A stretch of DNA of 64,000 nt from JAFLCM01 sp964510955 (lineage in GTDB: Bacteria; Planctomycetota; Phycisphaerae; Phycisphaerales; UBA1924), in NCBI GenBank assembly GCA_964510955.1, contig CAZEDW010000010.1:42281-106280 (forward strand), read 5' to 3'. The notes beneath the pieces are model-generated. The model was given only the letters and a program-made list of their open reading frames with translations. It was not told the DNA's origin and made no database searches. Every line of letters starts with the position of its first letter. Position 1 is the stretch's first letter. Below are positions 29,103 to 38,119 of this stretch, piece by piece. A program made the position numbers and the translations under genes.

Positions 29103-31100
29103 ATGGTCGCTGCCATCCCAACGATGAGAACCAACAGCCGGGGATTGGAAGAGTTCGAGCGTGATCTGAAAGATGGGCCGGTTGCTTCGAGTACCCGCCC
29201 CGACGAGGCGGCCGTGCCCGCCCAGGTGGCTCGCCCGCGGACCAAGCCCCGCAGCGACATCGAGATCGCCCAGAGCGTCACCCCCAAGCCGATCACCGAG
29301 ATCGCCGCCAGGGCCGGCATCCTCGAGTCGGAGCTGGAGCCTTACGGGCGCGACAAGGCGAAGGTGCGGCTCGAAGTTCTGGACCGGCTCAAGGGCGCGC
29401 CCGGCGGCAAGTACGTCGTCGTCTCGGCGATCACGCCCACGCCACTGGGGGAAGGCAAGACGACCATCACCATCGGCCTGTCGCAGGCGCTCGGGGCGCG
29501 CATGGGTAAGAAGGTGTTCACCTGTATCCGCCAGCCGTCGATGGGCCCGACGTTCGGCATCAAGGGCGGGGCGGCGGGGGGCGGGTACAGCCAGGTCATC
29601 CCCATGGAAGACCTGAACCTGCACCTCACCGGCGACATCCACGCCGTCACGGCGGCGAACAACCTGCTGGCCGCCGCCATCGACACGCGGCTGCTCTATG
29701 AGTCCAAGCACCCAGACGACCGCCAGTTGATGGGCGCGCTCTGCCGGAAGGATGCCAACGGCTCGCCGGTATTGGCCCCGTGCCATCTGCGCCGAATGGA
29801 CCATCTCGGCATCAAGGCGGCATCGCCGGACAAGCTGAGCGACGAGCAGGTGCGCGCGATTTTCCGCCTCGACATCGACCCGGCCCAGATCACCTGGAAC
29901 CGCGTGCTGGACATCAACGACCGGCTGCTCCGCGGCGTTCGCGTCGGGCTGGGGCCGGAGGAAAACCTTCCAAGAGACACCGGGTTCGACATCGCCGTGG
30001 CCAGCGAGATCATGGCCGTGCTGGCGCTGACGACCGGTCTCGCCGACATGCGCGAGCGGCTGCGGCGAATGGTCATCGGGTTCAGCCGCACCGGGTCCCC
30101 TATTACGGCGGACGACCTCGGCGTGGCGGGCGCGCTGGCCGTCCTGCTCAAGGACGCGATCAAGCCCAACCTTCTCCAGACGCTCGAGGGCACCCCGGTG
30201 CTGGTGCACGCCGGGCCGTTCGCGAACATCGCGCATGGGAACTCGTCGGTGATCGCTGATCAGATCGCGCTCAAGCTGGCGGACTATGTGGTGACCGAGG
30301 CGGGCTTCGGCTCGGACATCGGGTTCGAGAAGTTCGCCAATATCAAGTGCCGCCAGGGCGGGCTGGTTCCCAGCTGCGCGGTGATCGTGGCGACCGTTCG
30401 CGCCCTGAAGATGCACGGCGGTGGGCCGCGCGTGGTGGCGGGCAAGCCCATCGACCCGGCATACACCCGCGAGGACCTGCGCCTGGTGCAGGCCGGGCTG
30501 CCGAATCTCGAGCGACACATCCGCAACGTGATGCGTTACGGCGTGCCTGTGGTGGTCGCGGTCAACACGTTTGACACCGACACGCGGGCCGAGATCGAAC
30601 TGGTGCGCCGCGCCGCGCTGGCGGCGGGGGCGACCGACGCCGTCGCCGCGTCGGTGTGGGCCGACGGCGGCCAGGGGGCCGTCGAACTCGGCGAGGCCGT
30701 GATCGAGGCCTGCAACACGACCCACGACTTCCGCTTCCTCTACACCCAGGACGCGACAATCAAGCAGAAGATCGAAGCCGTGGCGGCGACGTACGGCGCC
30801 GCGGGCGTGGACTACACGCCGCACGCCGAGGAACGCTTGGCGCACTACGCCGAGATGGGGCTGTCGCACCTGCCGGTGTGCATGGCCAAGACGCACCTGT
30901 CCTTCTCGGAAAACCCGGACGTGAAGGGTGCACCGAGCGGGTTCCGGATCACGATCCGAGACGTGCGGGCATCGGTCGGGGCGGGGTTCATCTACCCGCT
31001 GGTGGGCACGATGCGCACCATGCCCGGTCTGCCGCCGCACCCGGCGTTTGTCGAGGTGGATATCGACCCGGTGACGGGGCGGGTGGAGGGCTTGTTCTAA
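29103..31100 (+). CDS. fhs: Formate-tetrahydrofolate ligase (10-formyl-THF synthetase)
   Basis: 665 residues. It activates formate with ATP and THF to 10-formyl-THF. Family motifs: SDIEIAQSVTPKPITEIAAR, TPTPLGEGKTTITIGLSQAL (P-loop), RQPSMGPTFGIKGGAAGGGY, HLTGDIHAVTAANNLLAAAI, and TVRALKMHGGGPRVVAGKPI. Typical length is ~557; here there is a ~50-residue N-terminal extension rich in Arg/Ala/Pro and a ~45-residue insertion (RQLMGALCRKDANGSPVLAP region). The start at 29103 is the first ATG after GAAGGCGAG, and no other start fits better before the conserved core. It heads the formate gene group and is convergent with the focA-like gene. Confidence 0.97.
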   Translation: MVAAIPTMRTNSRGLEEFERDLKDGPVASSTRPDEAAVPAQVARPRTKPRSDIEIAQSVTPKPITEIAARAGILESELEPYGRDKAKVRLEVLDRLKGAPGGKYVVVSAITPTPLGEGKTTITIGLSQALGARMGKKVFTCIRQPSMGPTFGIKGGAAGGGYSQVIPMEDLNLHLTGDIHAVTAANNLLAAAIDTRLLYESKHPDDRQLMGALCRKDANGSPVLAPCHLRRMDHLGIKAASPDKLSDEQVRAIFRLDIDPAQITWNRVLDINDRLLRGVRVGLGPEENLPRDTGFDIAVASEIMAVLALTTGLADMRERLRRMVIGFSRTGSPITADDLGVAGALAVLLKDAIKPNLLQTLEGTPVLVHAGPFANIAHGNSSVIADQIALKLADYVVTEAGFGSDIGFEKFANIKCRQGGLVPSCAVIVATVRALKMHGGGPRVVAGKPIDPAYTREDLRLVQAGLPNLERHIRNVMRYGVPVVVAVNTFDTDTRAEIELVRRAALAAGATDAVAASVWADGGQGAVELGEAVIEACNTTHDFRFLYTQDATIKQKIEAVAATYGAAGVDYTPHAEERLAHYAEMGLSHLPVCMAKTHLSFSENPDVKGAPSGFRITIRDVRASVGAGFIYPLVGTMRTMPGLPPHPAFVEVDIDPVTGRVEGLF

Positions 31101-31137
31101 GCGCGCGGGAGCGCACCATGGTTCCAATCGCGTGCGA

Positions 31138-32037
31138 TCACGCCGAAGCTCCCGGGCCCGGGGGGTGGCTCGGCGTGCCAGGCTGCGGTTTGTGGCGGCA
31201 GTACACGAACCAGTACACCGCCCCGACCATCAGCCCGCCGCCCATCGTGTTCCCCAAGGTGACCGGGACGAGGTTGCCCAGCAGGAACCGATCGGTGTTA
31301 AGGTTCGCATGGGCCGAAGCGGAGTCAGCGATCGAAGTCCAGAAGCCTTCAGCGGCCCACGCCTTGATGCACATGGCGAAGGGGATGAAGAACATGTTGG
31401 CGATCGAGTGCTCGAAGCCCGCCGCCACGAACGCGGTGATGGGGAACAGGATGGCGAGTATCTTGTCGCCCGTGCTCCGACAGGACATGCACAGCCACAC
31501 CGCGAGGCAGACCAGCGCGTTGCAGAAAACGCCGCGCATGAGCGCTTCGTGCCACGTCATCGAGCATTTGGCCTCGGCAATGGCCAGCGCCACCTTGCCG
31601 ACGGCGCCCGCGCCGCCGGTGTGCAGGCCGCTGGCGAAAACCCCCAGCGCCGTCGCCAGCGAGCCGATGAGGTTGCCGAAATACACCAGCGCCCAGTTCC
31701 GCGCCACCGTGGCCGCCGATACCTTGCCGCTGGCAAACGCCATGACCAGCAGGTTGTTGCCGGTGAAAAGCTCGGCGCCCGCCACCACGACCAGGATCAG
31801 CCCCAGGCAAAACGTCAGCCCCGCGAGCAGGCGCGCCGCGCCGAACGGCATCGCTCCTGCGGTGCCCGCGAGCGTCACGGTCGAAAAGACCGCTCCCAGC
31901 GAGATGAACGCGCCGGCGAGAACCGCCAGCAGCAGCGTGGACAGCGTGTCCAGCCGCCCCTTGGCGACGCCGACATCCTCGGCTTTGCCGGCGATCTGGC
32001 GGGGGAGCAGGGCGTCGAAAGCGGATTCGGGATTCAT
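31138..32037 (-). CDS. Formate/nitrite transporter family channel (FocA/NirC)
   Basis: 299 residues with six hydrophobic segments (TLLLAVLAGAFISLGAVFST, LTFCLGLILVVVAGAELFTG, ALVYFGNLIGSLATALGVFA and three more). Family signatures present are GAELFTGN (first filter loop), a MRGVFCNALVCLA segment, and GFEHSIANMFFIPFAM with the central NMFFIP motif. The N-terminus is cytoplasmic (MNPESAFDALLPRQIAGKAE). Position beside fhs and formate dehydrogenase genes argues for formate rather than nitrite. The ATG at 32037 has GGAGG eight bases before it on the minus strand. It is divergent from the formate dehydrogenase genes (95 bp). Confidence 0.9.
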   Translation of the reverse strand: MNPESAFDALLPRQIAGKAEDVGVAKGRLDTLSTLLLAVLAGAFISLGAVFSTVTLAGTAGAMPFGAARLLAGLTFCLGLILVVVAGAELFTGNNLLVMAFASGKVSAATVARNWALVYFGNLIGSLATALGVFASGLHTGGAGAVGKVALAIAEAKCSMTWHEALMRGVFCNALVCLAVWLCMSCRSTGDKILAILFPITAFVAAGFEHSIANMFFIPFAMCIKAWAAEGFWTSIADSASAHANLNTDRFLLGNLVPVTLGNTMGGGLMVGAVYWFVYCRHKPQPGTPSHPPGPGASA

Positions 32038-32132
32038 GGGGTGCCTCCACAGATTTGTCGGCGGAATAGGGCCGTTGTCAATAGCCGCGGTGCACGGGGA
32101 CAACCCCCGTCGCTGAGGGAACGAGGATTGTC

Positions 32133-33809
32133 ATGACCACACGGGAACGCGCGTACAGAGCCACCGGGGCCCCGGCAGAGGCGCTCGAATCGCCCTTGGC
32201 ACGCCTCAGCGCGGCGGGGGCGCGCGTGGTGACCGGCAATGCCCGGGCGCGCCGGCAGGCGGCCGACGACCTGCACCTGCCCGTGGCGGCCGCGCGGGGC
32301 GTGCTGTCATCGTTCGATGAAGTCGGGGTTGATCCCGACGCCGTGCGCGTGTGCGTGGGCACATCGTGCCTGCTCTCGGGGGGTTCTGCGGTGTCGCGCG
32401 AGCTGGGGGCGAAGCACAAGTGCCACCCCGTTTATTGCCTTGGGTACTGCGACCGCGCCCCGGCGGTGATGACGCCGCAGGGAAAGGTGGTGTTGGGGAC
32501 CGCGTTGCATCAGGTCGCCGGGCTCGCGGGCGGCGGCGAGCATTCACACCCAGCCCCGCCGTCGATTCGCTGCACCGCGCGCCACGCGGTCGTCACCGAG
32601 CGCATCGGCAAGCCCAGACCGGATGATGACCGCGTGCCGCCTTACGACGGCCTGGCTGCGGCCTTGCGGATGCAGCCCGAGGTGGTATTGCGCGCGGTGA
32701 TCGATTCAGGCGTCAAGGGCCGCGGTGGGGCGGCCTATCCGACCGGTCGCAAGTGGCAGCTCGCGGCAGCGGCCCAGGGCCAGCCGAAGTTCGTCGTCGC
32801 CAACGGCGACGAGGGCGACCCCGGATCGTTCATCGACCGTGAGTTGATGGAGCGCGACCCGCACGCCGTCCTCGAAGGCATGGCGGTGTGCGCCCACGCC
32901 ATCGGCGCCTCGCGCGGCATCGTGTTCATCCGTGCGGAGTACCCCGAGGCGGCGGCGCGGATGACGCGGGCCATCGAACGGGCCGTCGCCGCGGGCACGC
33001 TCGGCGACAGCGCCCTGGGAAACGGGCGCGGCTTCCGAGTCGAAGTCGTCCGCGGCATGGGTTCCTATGTCTGCGGCGAAGAGACCGCGCTGCTGGCGGC
33101 CATCGAGGGACGCCGCGGCGAGGTGAGCCCGAGGCCGCCGTTCCCCGTCGAGAAGGGGCTCTTCGGGCTGCCGACGGTGGTGGACAACGTCGAGACGCTT
33201 GTGAACGTGGCGTGGATCGCGCGGCATGGTGCGGGCGCCTACAGCGCGATGGGGACCGCTGACAGCAAGGGAACCAAGGCCCTGTGCTTCAACCGCGGTT
33301 TCGAGAGGCCGGGGATCGTCGAAGTGGAGTTTGGTGTGCCGCTGCGCGAGGCCGTCTTCGACCTCGCCGGCGGCGGCGCGGGCGGGGCCGAGCTCGAGGC
33401 CGTGCTGCTCGGCGGGCCGATGGGAAGCATCGTCACTCCGGATCAATGGGACGTGCCCGTGTGCTTCACCGCCATGAGCAAGCGTGGCATCAACCTCGGG
33501 CACGGCGGGCTGGTGGCGATCCACAAGCCCGCGGACTGGGGCGCCATCCTGCGGCACCTGCTGACATTCATGAAAGACGAATCCTGCGGCAAGTGCGTGC
33601 CGTGCCGGCTCGGCTCGGCGCGGGCCCACGAGATGGCGCAGACGGGCCTGTCATCGGAGAATCTGGAGAGGTTCAACCGGATCATGGCTCTGATGAAGGA
33701 GGCCAGCCTCTGCGCCTTCGGGCGTGAAACCCCGGGGCCGGTCCGAGCGATCCTTGACAGATTCGGTGACCAGGTGCTGAGCCAAGGTACGAAAGGGGTG
33801 CGGTCATGA
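32133..33809 (+). CDS. NAD-dependent formate dehydrogenase beta subunit, NuoE-NuoF fusion
   Basis: 558 residues. Residues ~1-125 form a NuoE/thioredoxin-like [2Fe-2S] domain (VRVCVGTSCLLSGG, then VYCLGYCDRAPAV, four cysteines). Residues ~170-558 form the NuoF flavoprotein: GRGGAAYPTGRKWQ (FMN/NADH loop), VVANGDEGDPGSFIDRELME, GSYVCGEETALLAAIEGRRG, FPVEKGLFGLPTVVDNVETL, and the C-terminal [4Fe-4S] CGKCVPCRLGS with a final Cys. It would accept electrons from the alpha subunit and reduce NAD+. The last four bases overlap the start of the alpha-subunit gene (ATGA). Fused NuoE-NuoF subunits also occur in hydrogenases, so assignment to formate rests on the partner. Confidence 0.92.
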   Translation: MTTRERAYRATGAPAEALESPLARLSAAGARVVTGNARARRQAADDLHLPVAAARGVLSSFDEVGVDPDAVRVCVGTSCLLSGGSAVSRELGAKHKCHPVYCLGYCDRAPAVMTPQGKVVLGTALHQVAGLAGGGEHSHPAPPSIRCTARHAVVTERIGKPRPDDDRVPPYDGLAAALRMQPEVVLRAVIDSGVKGRGGAAYPTGRKWQLAAAAQGQPKFVVANGDEGDPGSFIDRELMERDPHAVLEGMAVCAHAIGASRGIVFIRAEYPEAAARMTRAIERAVAAGTLGDSALGNGRGFRVEVVRGMGSYVCGEETALLAAIEGRRGEVSPRPPFPVEKGLFGLPTVVDNVETLVNVAWIARHGAGAYSAMGTADSKGTKALCFNRGFERPGIVEVEFGVPLREAVFDLAGGGAGGAELEAVLLGGPMGSIVTPDQWDVPVCFTAMSKRGINLGHGGLVAIHKPADWGAILRHLLTFMKDESCGKCVPCRLGSARAHEMAQTGLSSENLERFNRIMALMKEASLCAFGRETPGPVRAILDRFGDQVLSQGTKGVRS

Positions 33810-36571
33810 GCGCCACGCATCGTGTCACGGCGATGATCGACGGAAACACGGTGGACGTGCGTCCCGGCGAGACCATCCTCGCGGCGGCGGGGCGTTGCGG
33901 CATCAGCATCCCCACCCTGTGCCACGCGCCGGGCCTGGAGGCCGAGGGTGGGTGCCGGATGTGCATGGTCGAAATCGATGGGCAGCGGTCGCAGGCGGCG
34001 TGCCACACACCGATCGCGCCGGGGATGGTGGTGCGGACAAGCACCGCGCACCTTCGAGCGCTGCGCCACGACCTGCTTGCGCTGACGCTCTCGGCTATCC
34101 CCGAGGGAGCGACCACGGCCCAGGCGGATGGGACGACCTTTGAACGGCTTCTGAGCGAGTACGGGGTCCGGGGCGGCGAGTTCGGGCACGGGCGGGCCGG
34201 CGCGGCCCTCGACGAGAGCCACCCGTACATGCGCTTCGACCGCAACAAGTGCATCACCTGCCGCCTGTGCCTCAACGCCTGCGAGCAGGTGCAGGGTCAG
34301 TTTGTCTACGGCATCGAGGGGCGCGGCGGGCGCTCGCGGCTCATTTTCGGGCCCACCGAGACCTTCGGCGACAGCGCCTGCGTCGCCTGCGGCGCGTGCG
34401 TGGACCGATGCCCGACCGGGGCGATCACGGATATCGACAGGCTGAACGGACGGGCAGCGCACGTTGATCACGGCGTCGACTCGGTCTGCGGCTACTGCGG
34501 CGTCGGCTGCCGAACGCACGCCGAGGCCTCGCACGGCGCGGTGCTGCGCATCCGCGGCGTTGCTGGCGCGGCGGTGAACCACGGGCACCTGTGCGTCAAG
34601 GGCCGTTACGCCCACGCCTACCACCGCTCGCCCGACCGGCTGACGCAGCCCTTGATCCGGGACGGCGCCGGGCCGCTTCGGCCCGCGAGCTGGCCCGAAG
34701 CAATCACCTTCACGGCACGCCGCCTGATCGAGCTGAGGGATAAGCACGGCCCCGATGCGCTGGGCACGATGACATCCTCGCGATCCACCAACGAGGCCGC
34801 GTACCTTCTACAAAAGCTGTTCCGCAGCATCATCGGAACCAACAACACCGACTGCTGCGCGAGGGTGTGCCACTCATCCACGGCGGTGGCGCTGGGGATG
34901 GTGACCGGCGCGGGGGCGGCGACGGCCTCGTACGCCGACATCGACGAGGCAAGGCTCATCGTCGTCGCGGGCAGCAACCCCACCGAGGCCCACCCGGTGG
35001 TGGGGGCCCGCATCCGCCAGCGCGTCCTCCGGGGCGCGCCGCTGGTCGTCATCGACCCTCGGAAGATCGAGCTGTGCGCCCACGCCCGGGTCCACCTCCA
35101 GTTGTGGCCCGGCACCAACGTGGCGATGTTCAACGCGCTGGCCAAGGTGATCATCGAGGAAGGCCTCTACGACCGCGGCTATGTGAGCGAGCGGTGCGAT
35201 GGATTCGAGCAGCTCCGCGACTCGCTCCGCGGTCTGACGCTCGACGAACTCGCACGCACCACGCGCGTCCCGGTGGAGCTCATCCGGCGGGCGGCGCGAC
35301 TGATCGCATCCGGCGGCCCGGGCCTGTTCGTCAGCGGGCTGGGGCTCTCGGAGCAGACCCAGGGCGTGGCCGGCGTGATGGGGTACTGCAACCTCGGCCT
35401 GCTCACCGGCGCGCTGGGCAAACGCGGCTCGGGGATGTTGCCGCTCCGTGGGCAGAACAACGTGCAGGGCAACGCCGACATGGGCTCGCAGCCCTACGCA
35501 CTCACGGGCTACATGAAGCTCGGCGATCCCGAGGTGCAGAGCCGCCTGGAGCGCCTGTGGGGCAAGGCCCCGCCCGTCAAGGTGGGCAAGACGATCCCCG
35601 AGATGTACGACGCGGCGGTGCGTGGCGAGCTGCGCGGGCTGTGGGTCCAGGGTGAGGACGTGGTCCAGAGCGACCCGAACACCGACCACGTCGTCAAGGC
35701 GCTGCGTTCGCTCGACCTGCTGATCGTGCAGGAGATGTTCATGACCCAGACCGCGGAGCTGGCCCACGTGATCTTCCCCGCCGCCGGCGTGCTCGAACAG
35801 GAAGGCACCTTCACCAACGGCGAGCGCCGCATCCAGCACGTGCGCCCGGTGGTCAGGGCGCCGGGCTCCGCGCGCCCGGACTGGGAGGTCATCCGAGATG
35901 TTGGCATCGCGCTGGGCGGCCCCGGCGCGACATGGAACTACCCCGCGCCATCGAACGTCATGGACGAGCTCGCCGCCGCCGTGCCGCACCTCTTTGGCGG
36001 CGTGTCATACGACCGCCTCACCCCCGACGGACTGCAGTGGCCGTGTCCCACCCGAGAACACCCCGGGACGCGGACCGTCCACCCAGAGCGATTCGCGCGC
36101 CCCGGCGGCCGGGCGCTGCTCTCGACCGTGGACTTCGTGCCATCTCAGGACGCCACCGACGCCGAGCATCCCATGGTGCTGATGACCGGGCGGAACCTCG
36201 ACCATTACAACGTCGGCACCATGACGCGCCGAACCCCCAGCAGCCGCATCGTGGACCGCGACTACCTTGAGCTGCACCCCGAAGACGCCGCGATGCTCTG
36301 CGCCCACGACGGAACGCCCCTCCGCGTCCGCAGCCGCTGGGGCGAGACGGTCGCCCCCGCGCGCCTGTCGGGCCGCGTCATGCCCGGCACGGCGTTCCTG
36401 ACCTTCCACTTCCCCGAGACCCGCACCAACTGCGTGGTCGGCCCATGGACCGACCCCACCAGCAAGTGCCCGGACTACAAGGTGATCGCGGTCAAGCTGT
36501 CGCGGGCGGACCGCGCCACAAACGGTCACGCGCCGGGCACCGCGGCGTCGAGCCTCTCGGGGTGCGCGTAG
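33806..36571 (+). CDS. fdhA: Molybdopterin formate dehydrogenase alpha subunit, Cys type
   Basis: 921 residues. Oxidises formate to CO2. Domains in order: N-terminal [2Fe-2S] ferredoxin (LCHAPGLEAEGGCRMCMVEI, Cys to ~70, plus His-Cys cluster CHTPIAPGM), two [4Fe-4S] clusters (CITCRLCLNACEQVQGQFVY, CVACGACVDRCPTGA), the catalytic-subunit [4Fe-4S] (VCGYCGVGCRTHAEA), then the bis-MGD domain. The Mo/W ligand is Cys355 in CCARVCHSS, where FdhF has selenocysteine, and the adjacent His is kept. C-terminal MopB domain near VLMTGRNLDHYNVGTMTRR. Overlaps the beta-subunit gene. Its 3' end overlaps the convergent fdhD by 46 bp. Confidence 0.95.
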   Translation: MSATHRVTAMIDGNTVDVRPGETILAAAGRCGISIPTLCHAPGLEAEGGCRMCMVEIDGQRSQAACHTPIAPGMVVRTSTAHLRALRHDLLALTLSAIPEGATTAQADGTTFERLLSEYGVRGGEFGHGRAGAALDESHPYMRFDRNKCITCRLCLNACEQVQGQFVYGIEGRGGRSRLIFGPTETFGDSACVACGACVDRCPTGAITDIDRLNGRAAHVDHGVDSVCGYCGVGCRTHAEASHGAVLRIRGVAGAAVNHGHLCVKGRYAHAYHRSPDRLTQPLIRDGAGPLRPASWPEAITFTARRLIELRDKHGPDALGTMTSSRSTNEAAYLLQKLFRSIIGTNNTDCCARVCHSSTAVALGMVTGAGAATASYADIDEARLIVVAGSNPTEAHPVVGARIRQRVLRGAPLVVIDPRKIELCAHARVHLQLWPGTNVAMFNALAKVIIEEGLYDRGYVSERCDGFEQLRDSLRGLTLDELARTTRVPVELIRRAARLIASGGPGLFVSGLGLSEQTQGVAGVMGYCNLGLLTGALGKRGSGMLPLRGQNNVQGNADMGSQPYALTGYMKLGDPEVQSRLERLWGKAPPVKVGKTIPEMYDAAVRGELRGLWVQGEDVVQSDPNTDHVVKALRSLDLLIVQEMFMTQTAELAHVIFPAAGVLEQEGTFTNGERRIQHVRPVVRAPGSARPDWEVIRDVGIALGGPGATWNYPAPSNVMDELAAAVPHLFGGVSYDRLTPDGLQWPCPTREHPGTRTVHPERFARPGGRALLSTVDFVPSQDATDAEHPMVLMTGRNLDHYNVGTMTRRTPSSRIVDRDYLELHPEDAAMLCAHDGTPLRVRSRWGETVAPARLSGRVMPGTAFLTFHFPETRTNCVVGPWTDPTSKCPDYKVIAVKLSRADRATNGHAPGTAASSLSGCA

Positions 36572-37344
36572 ACGTTGAAACGCCCGTCGCGCACGAATCC
36601 CAGCAGCGACACGCCGGCCTCGTCCGCCAGCTCCACCGCGAGCGACGACGGCGCGGAGACCGCCGCCACGATCGGGATGCCCGCGGCGACCGCCTTCTGA
36701 ACGATCTCGAACGAGGCGCGCCCGCTGACCATCAGCGCATGGTTGCCCAGCGGCACCAGCCCGTCCAGCAGCGCCCGCCCGATCACCTTGTCCACCGCGT
36801 TGTGACGACCCACGTCTTCCCGGGCGATGATCAACGAGCCCGCCGGGTCGAAGAGCCCGGCGCCGTGCAGGCCACCGGTCACGTCGAAGCCCCGCTGCGC
36901 GGCGCGCAACGCCCCGGGCATGGCGTTCACCGCGCCGGGGTCGATCCCCGGCCCGGGAGCGACCGGGGGAAACTGCTTGCGGACGCTCTGGATGGAAGCG
37001 GTCCCGCACACGCCGCAGCTCGACGACGCGAACACGTGGCGCGTCAGGCGGTCGAGATCGACCGCGACGCCCGCGGACGTGAGAACTTCGATCAGGTCAT
37101 CGGGCGCCTCGGGGCAGCGGCGAACGCGTGCGATGTCGGCACGAGAGCGGATGACGCCCTCGCTCAGCAGGAAACCGATGGCCAGCTCCTCATCGTGCCC
37201 CGGCGTGCGCATCGTGACCGCGATCGGGCGACCGCTCACACGGATTTCCAGCGGGGCCTCGGTGGCGACGGCGTCCTCGTCGCGGGTAAGCCGGTGGTCG
37301 CTGCCGCAGCGCCAGAGCTCTCTTCGTTCGCTCTGCACACTCAT
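36526..37344 (-). CDS. fdhD: Formate dehydrogenase accessory sulfurtransferase
   Basis: 272 residues. FdhD transfers sulfur from IscS-type desulfurase to the molybdenum cofactor of formate dehydrogenase. Motifs are ATEAPLEIRVSGRPIAVTMR, GHDEELAIGFLLSEGVI, the redox loop SSSCGVCGTASI with two Cys, then GGLHGAGLFDPAGSLIIARE and VGRHNAVDKVIGRALL. Length is normal. It lies opposite the alpha subunit, with stops interlocked by 46 bp; the two products are functionally linked. ATG 37344; the next gene on this strand is 52 bp upstream. Confidence 0.95.
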   Translation of the reverse strand: MSVQSERRELWRCGSDHRLTRDEDAVATEAPLEIRVSGRPIAVTMRTPGHDEELAIGFLLSEGVIRSRADIARVRRCPEAPDDLIEVLTSAGVAVDLDRLTRHVFASSSCGVCGTASIQSVRKQFPPVAPGPGIDPGAVNAMPGALRAAQRGFDVTGGLHGAGLFDPAGSLIIAREDVGRHNAVDKVIGRALLDGLVPLGNHALMVSGRASFEIVQKAVAAGIPIVAAVSAPSSLAVELADEAGVSLLGFVRDGRFNVYAHPERLDAAVPGA

Positions 37345-37396
37345 GCAGGAGCGTAGGTGTCCCGGCGCTCGCGGGAGGCGGCCTTGGGCGAACCGG

Positions 37397-37672
37397 TCAC
37401 CGCGCGCCCGGGCTCAGCTTCGCCACCACCCGCGCCAGTTCCTCGGGCTTGCGCGATGAGACCACGCGCTTGATCTCGTCGGCGCCGACGCCGGCGCCCC
37501 TCAGCGCCGTCTCGGCCTGCTGCCACAGCTTCTCCGCCCTGGGCGTGCGCGCGCTCAGATAAAGCTCCGACACCATCTCGCCGAGCTTCTGGGTTGAGAC
37601 GGTCCCCTTGTGCTCGTAGTAGCGTTTGACGATGCCCTGCTGGTACTTCGTGAGATGCTGTCCTTTGGCCAT
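37397..37672 (-). CDS. Small conserved protein of unknown function (AKGQHLTKYQQGIVKRYY type)
   Basis: 91 residues. The sequence KGQHLTKYQQGIVKRYYEHK, then TQKLGEMVSELYLSARTPRA and EKLWQQAETALRGA looks like a family I recall as conserved among planctomycetes and several other bacteria, usually unnamed. It is basic and mostly helical, compatible with nucleic-acid or protein binding, but no function is established. ATG 37672; a longer frame upstream adds a Pro/Arg-rich segment with no support. Confidence 0.75.
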   Translation of the reverse strand: MAKGQHLTKYQQGIVKRYYEHKGTVSTQKLGEMVSELYLSARTPRAEKLWQQAETALRGAGVGADEIKRVVSSRKPEELARVVAKLSPGAR

Positions 37673-37726
37673 GAGGGGAGGGTAGGGGCCCCGGCGCGGG
37701 TGCACGGGCCTGCGCTATGATCGCCC

Positions 37727-38086
37727 GTGACGGCGTTTTCCATGCAATCCCCCGCCAAGCTCGACCTCAAGAAGGACCGCGGCCTCACCGTGCTGTGGGC
37801 CGACGGCACCACGTCCTATTACTCCATCGCCTATCTGCGCCGCATGAGCCCCAGCGCCGAGGCCAAGCAGCTGCGCGAGGAGATGGCGAGCAACCCGCTG
37901 ACGATTCTTCCCTCGGGGACACCGGGCGGCGGGCCGATCGTCGCCGAGGGCGCGGAGCTGGTCGGGGGGTACGCCATCCGCATCCGGTTCTCCGATGGTC
38001 ACGATACCGGCATCTACTCGTGGGATTACCTGCGCGAGATCGACCCGGCGAATCAACGCAAGCCGGGCGAGGGGCCGCGCGAGTGA
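37727..38086 (+). CDS. DUF971 domain protein
   Basis: 119 residues (104 if the ATG at 37742 is used). Core KDRGLTVLWADGTTSYYSIA and LRFSDGHDTGIYSWDYLREI-type sequence (here IRIRFSDGHDTGIYSWDYLR) match DUF971/gamma-butyrobetaine-hydroxylase N-terminal-like proteins, where the second segment follows a variable loop. Such proteins are often encoded near Fe-S or iron-related genes; nothing here fixes the role. The first start is a GTG at 37727. It is divergent from the previous small gene (54 bp). Confidence 0.85.
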   Translation: MTAFSMQSPAKLDLKKDRGLTVLWADGTTSYYSIAYLRRMSPSAEAKQLREEMASNPLTILPSGTPGGGPIVAEGAELVGGYAIRIRFSDGHDTGIYSWDYLREIDPANQRKPGEGPRE

Positions 38087-38119
38087 CTACTCGGAAGGCG
38101 CGAGCCGGGCGCCCGAGTT

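Noticed and set aside
34859..34873. Selenocysteine insertion in formate dehydrogenase
   Set aside because: The active-site codon is TGC (Cys), not TGA, so no SECIS is needed.
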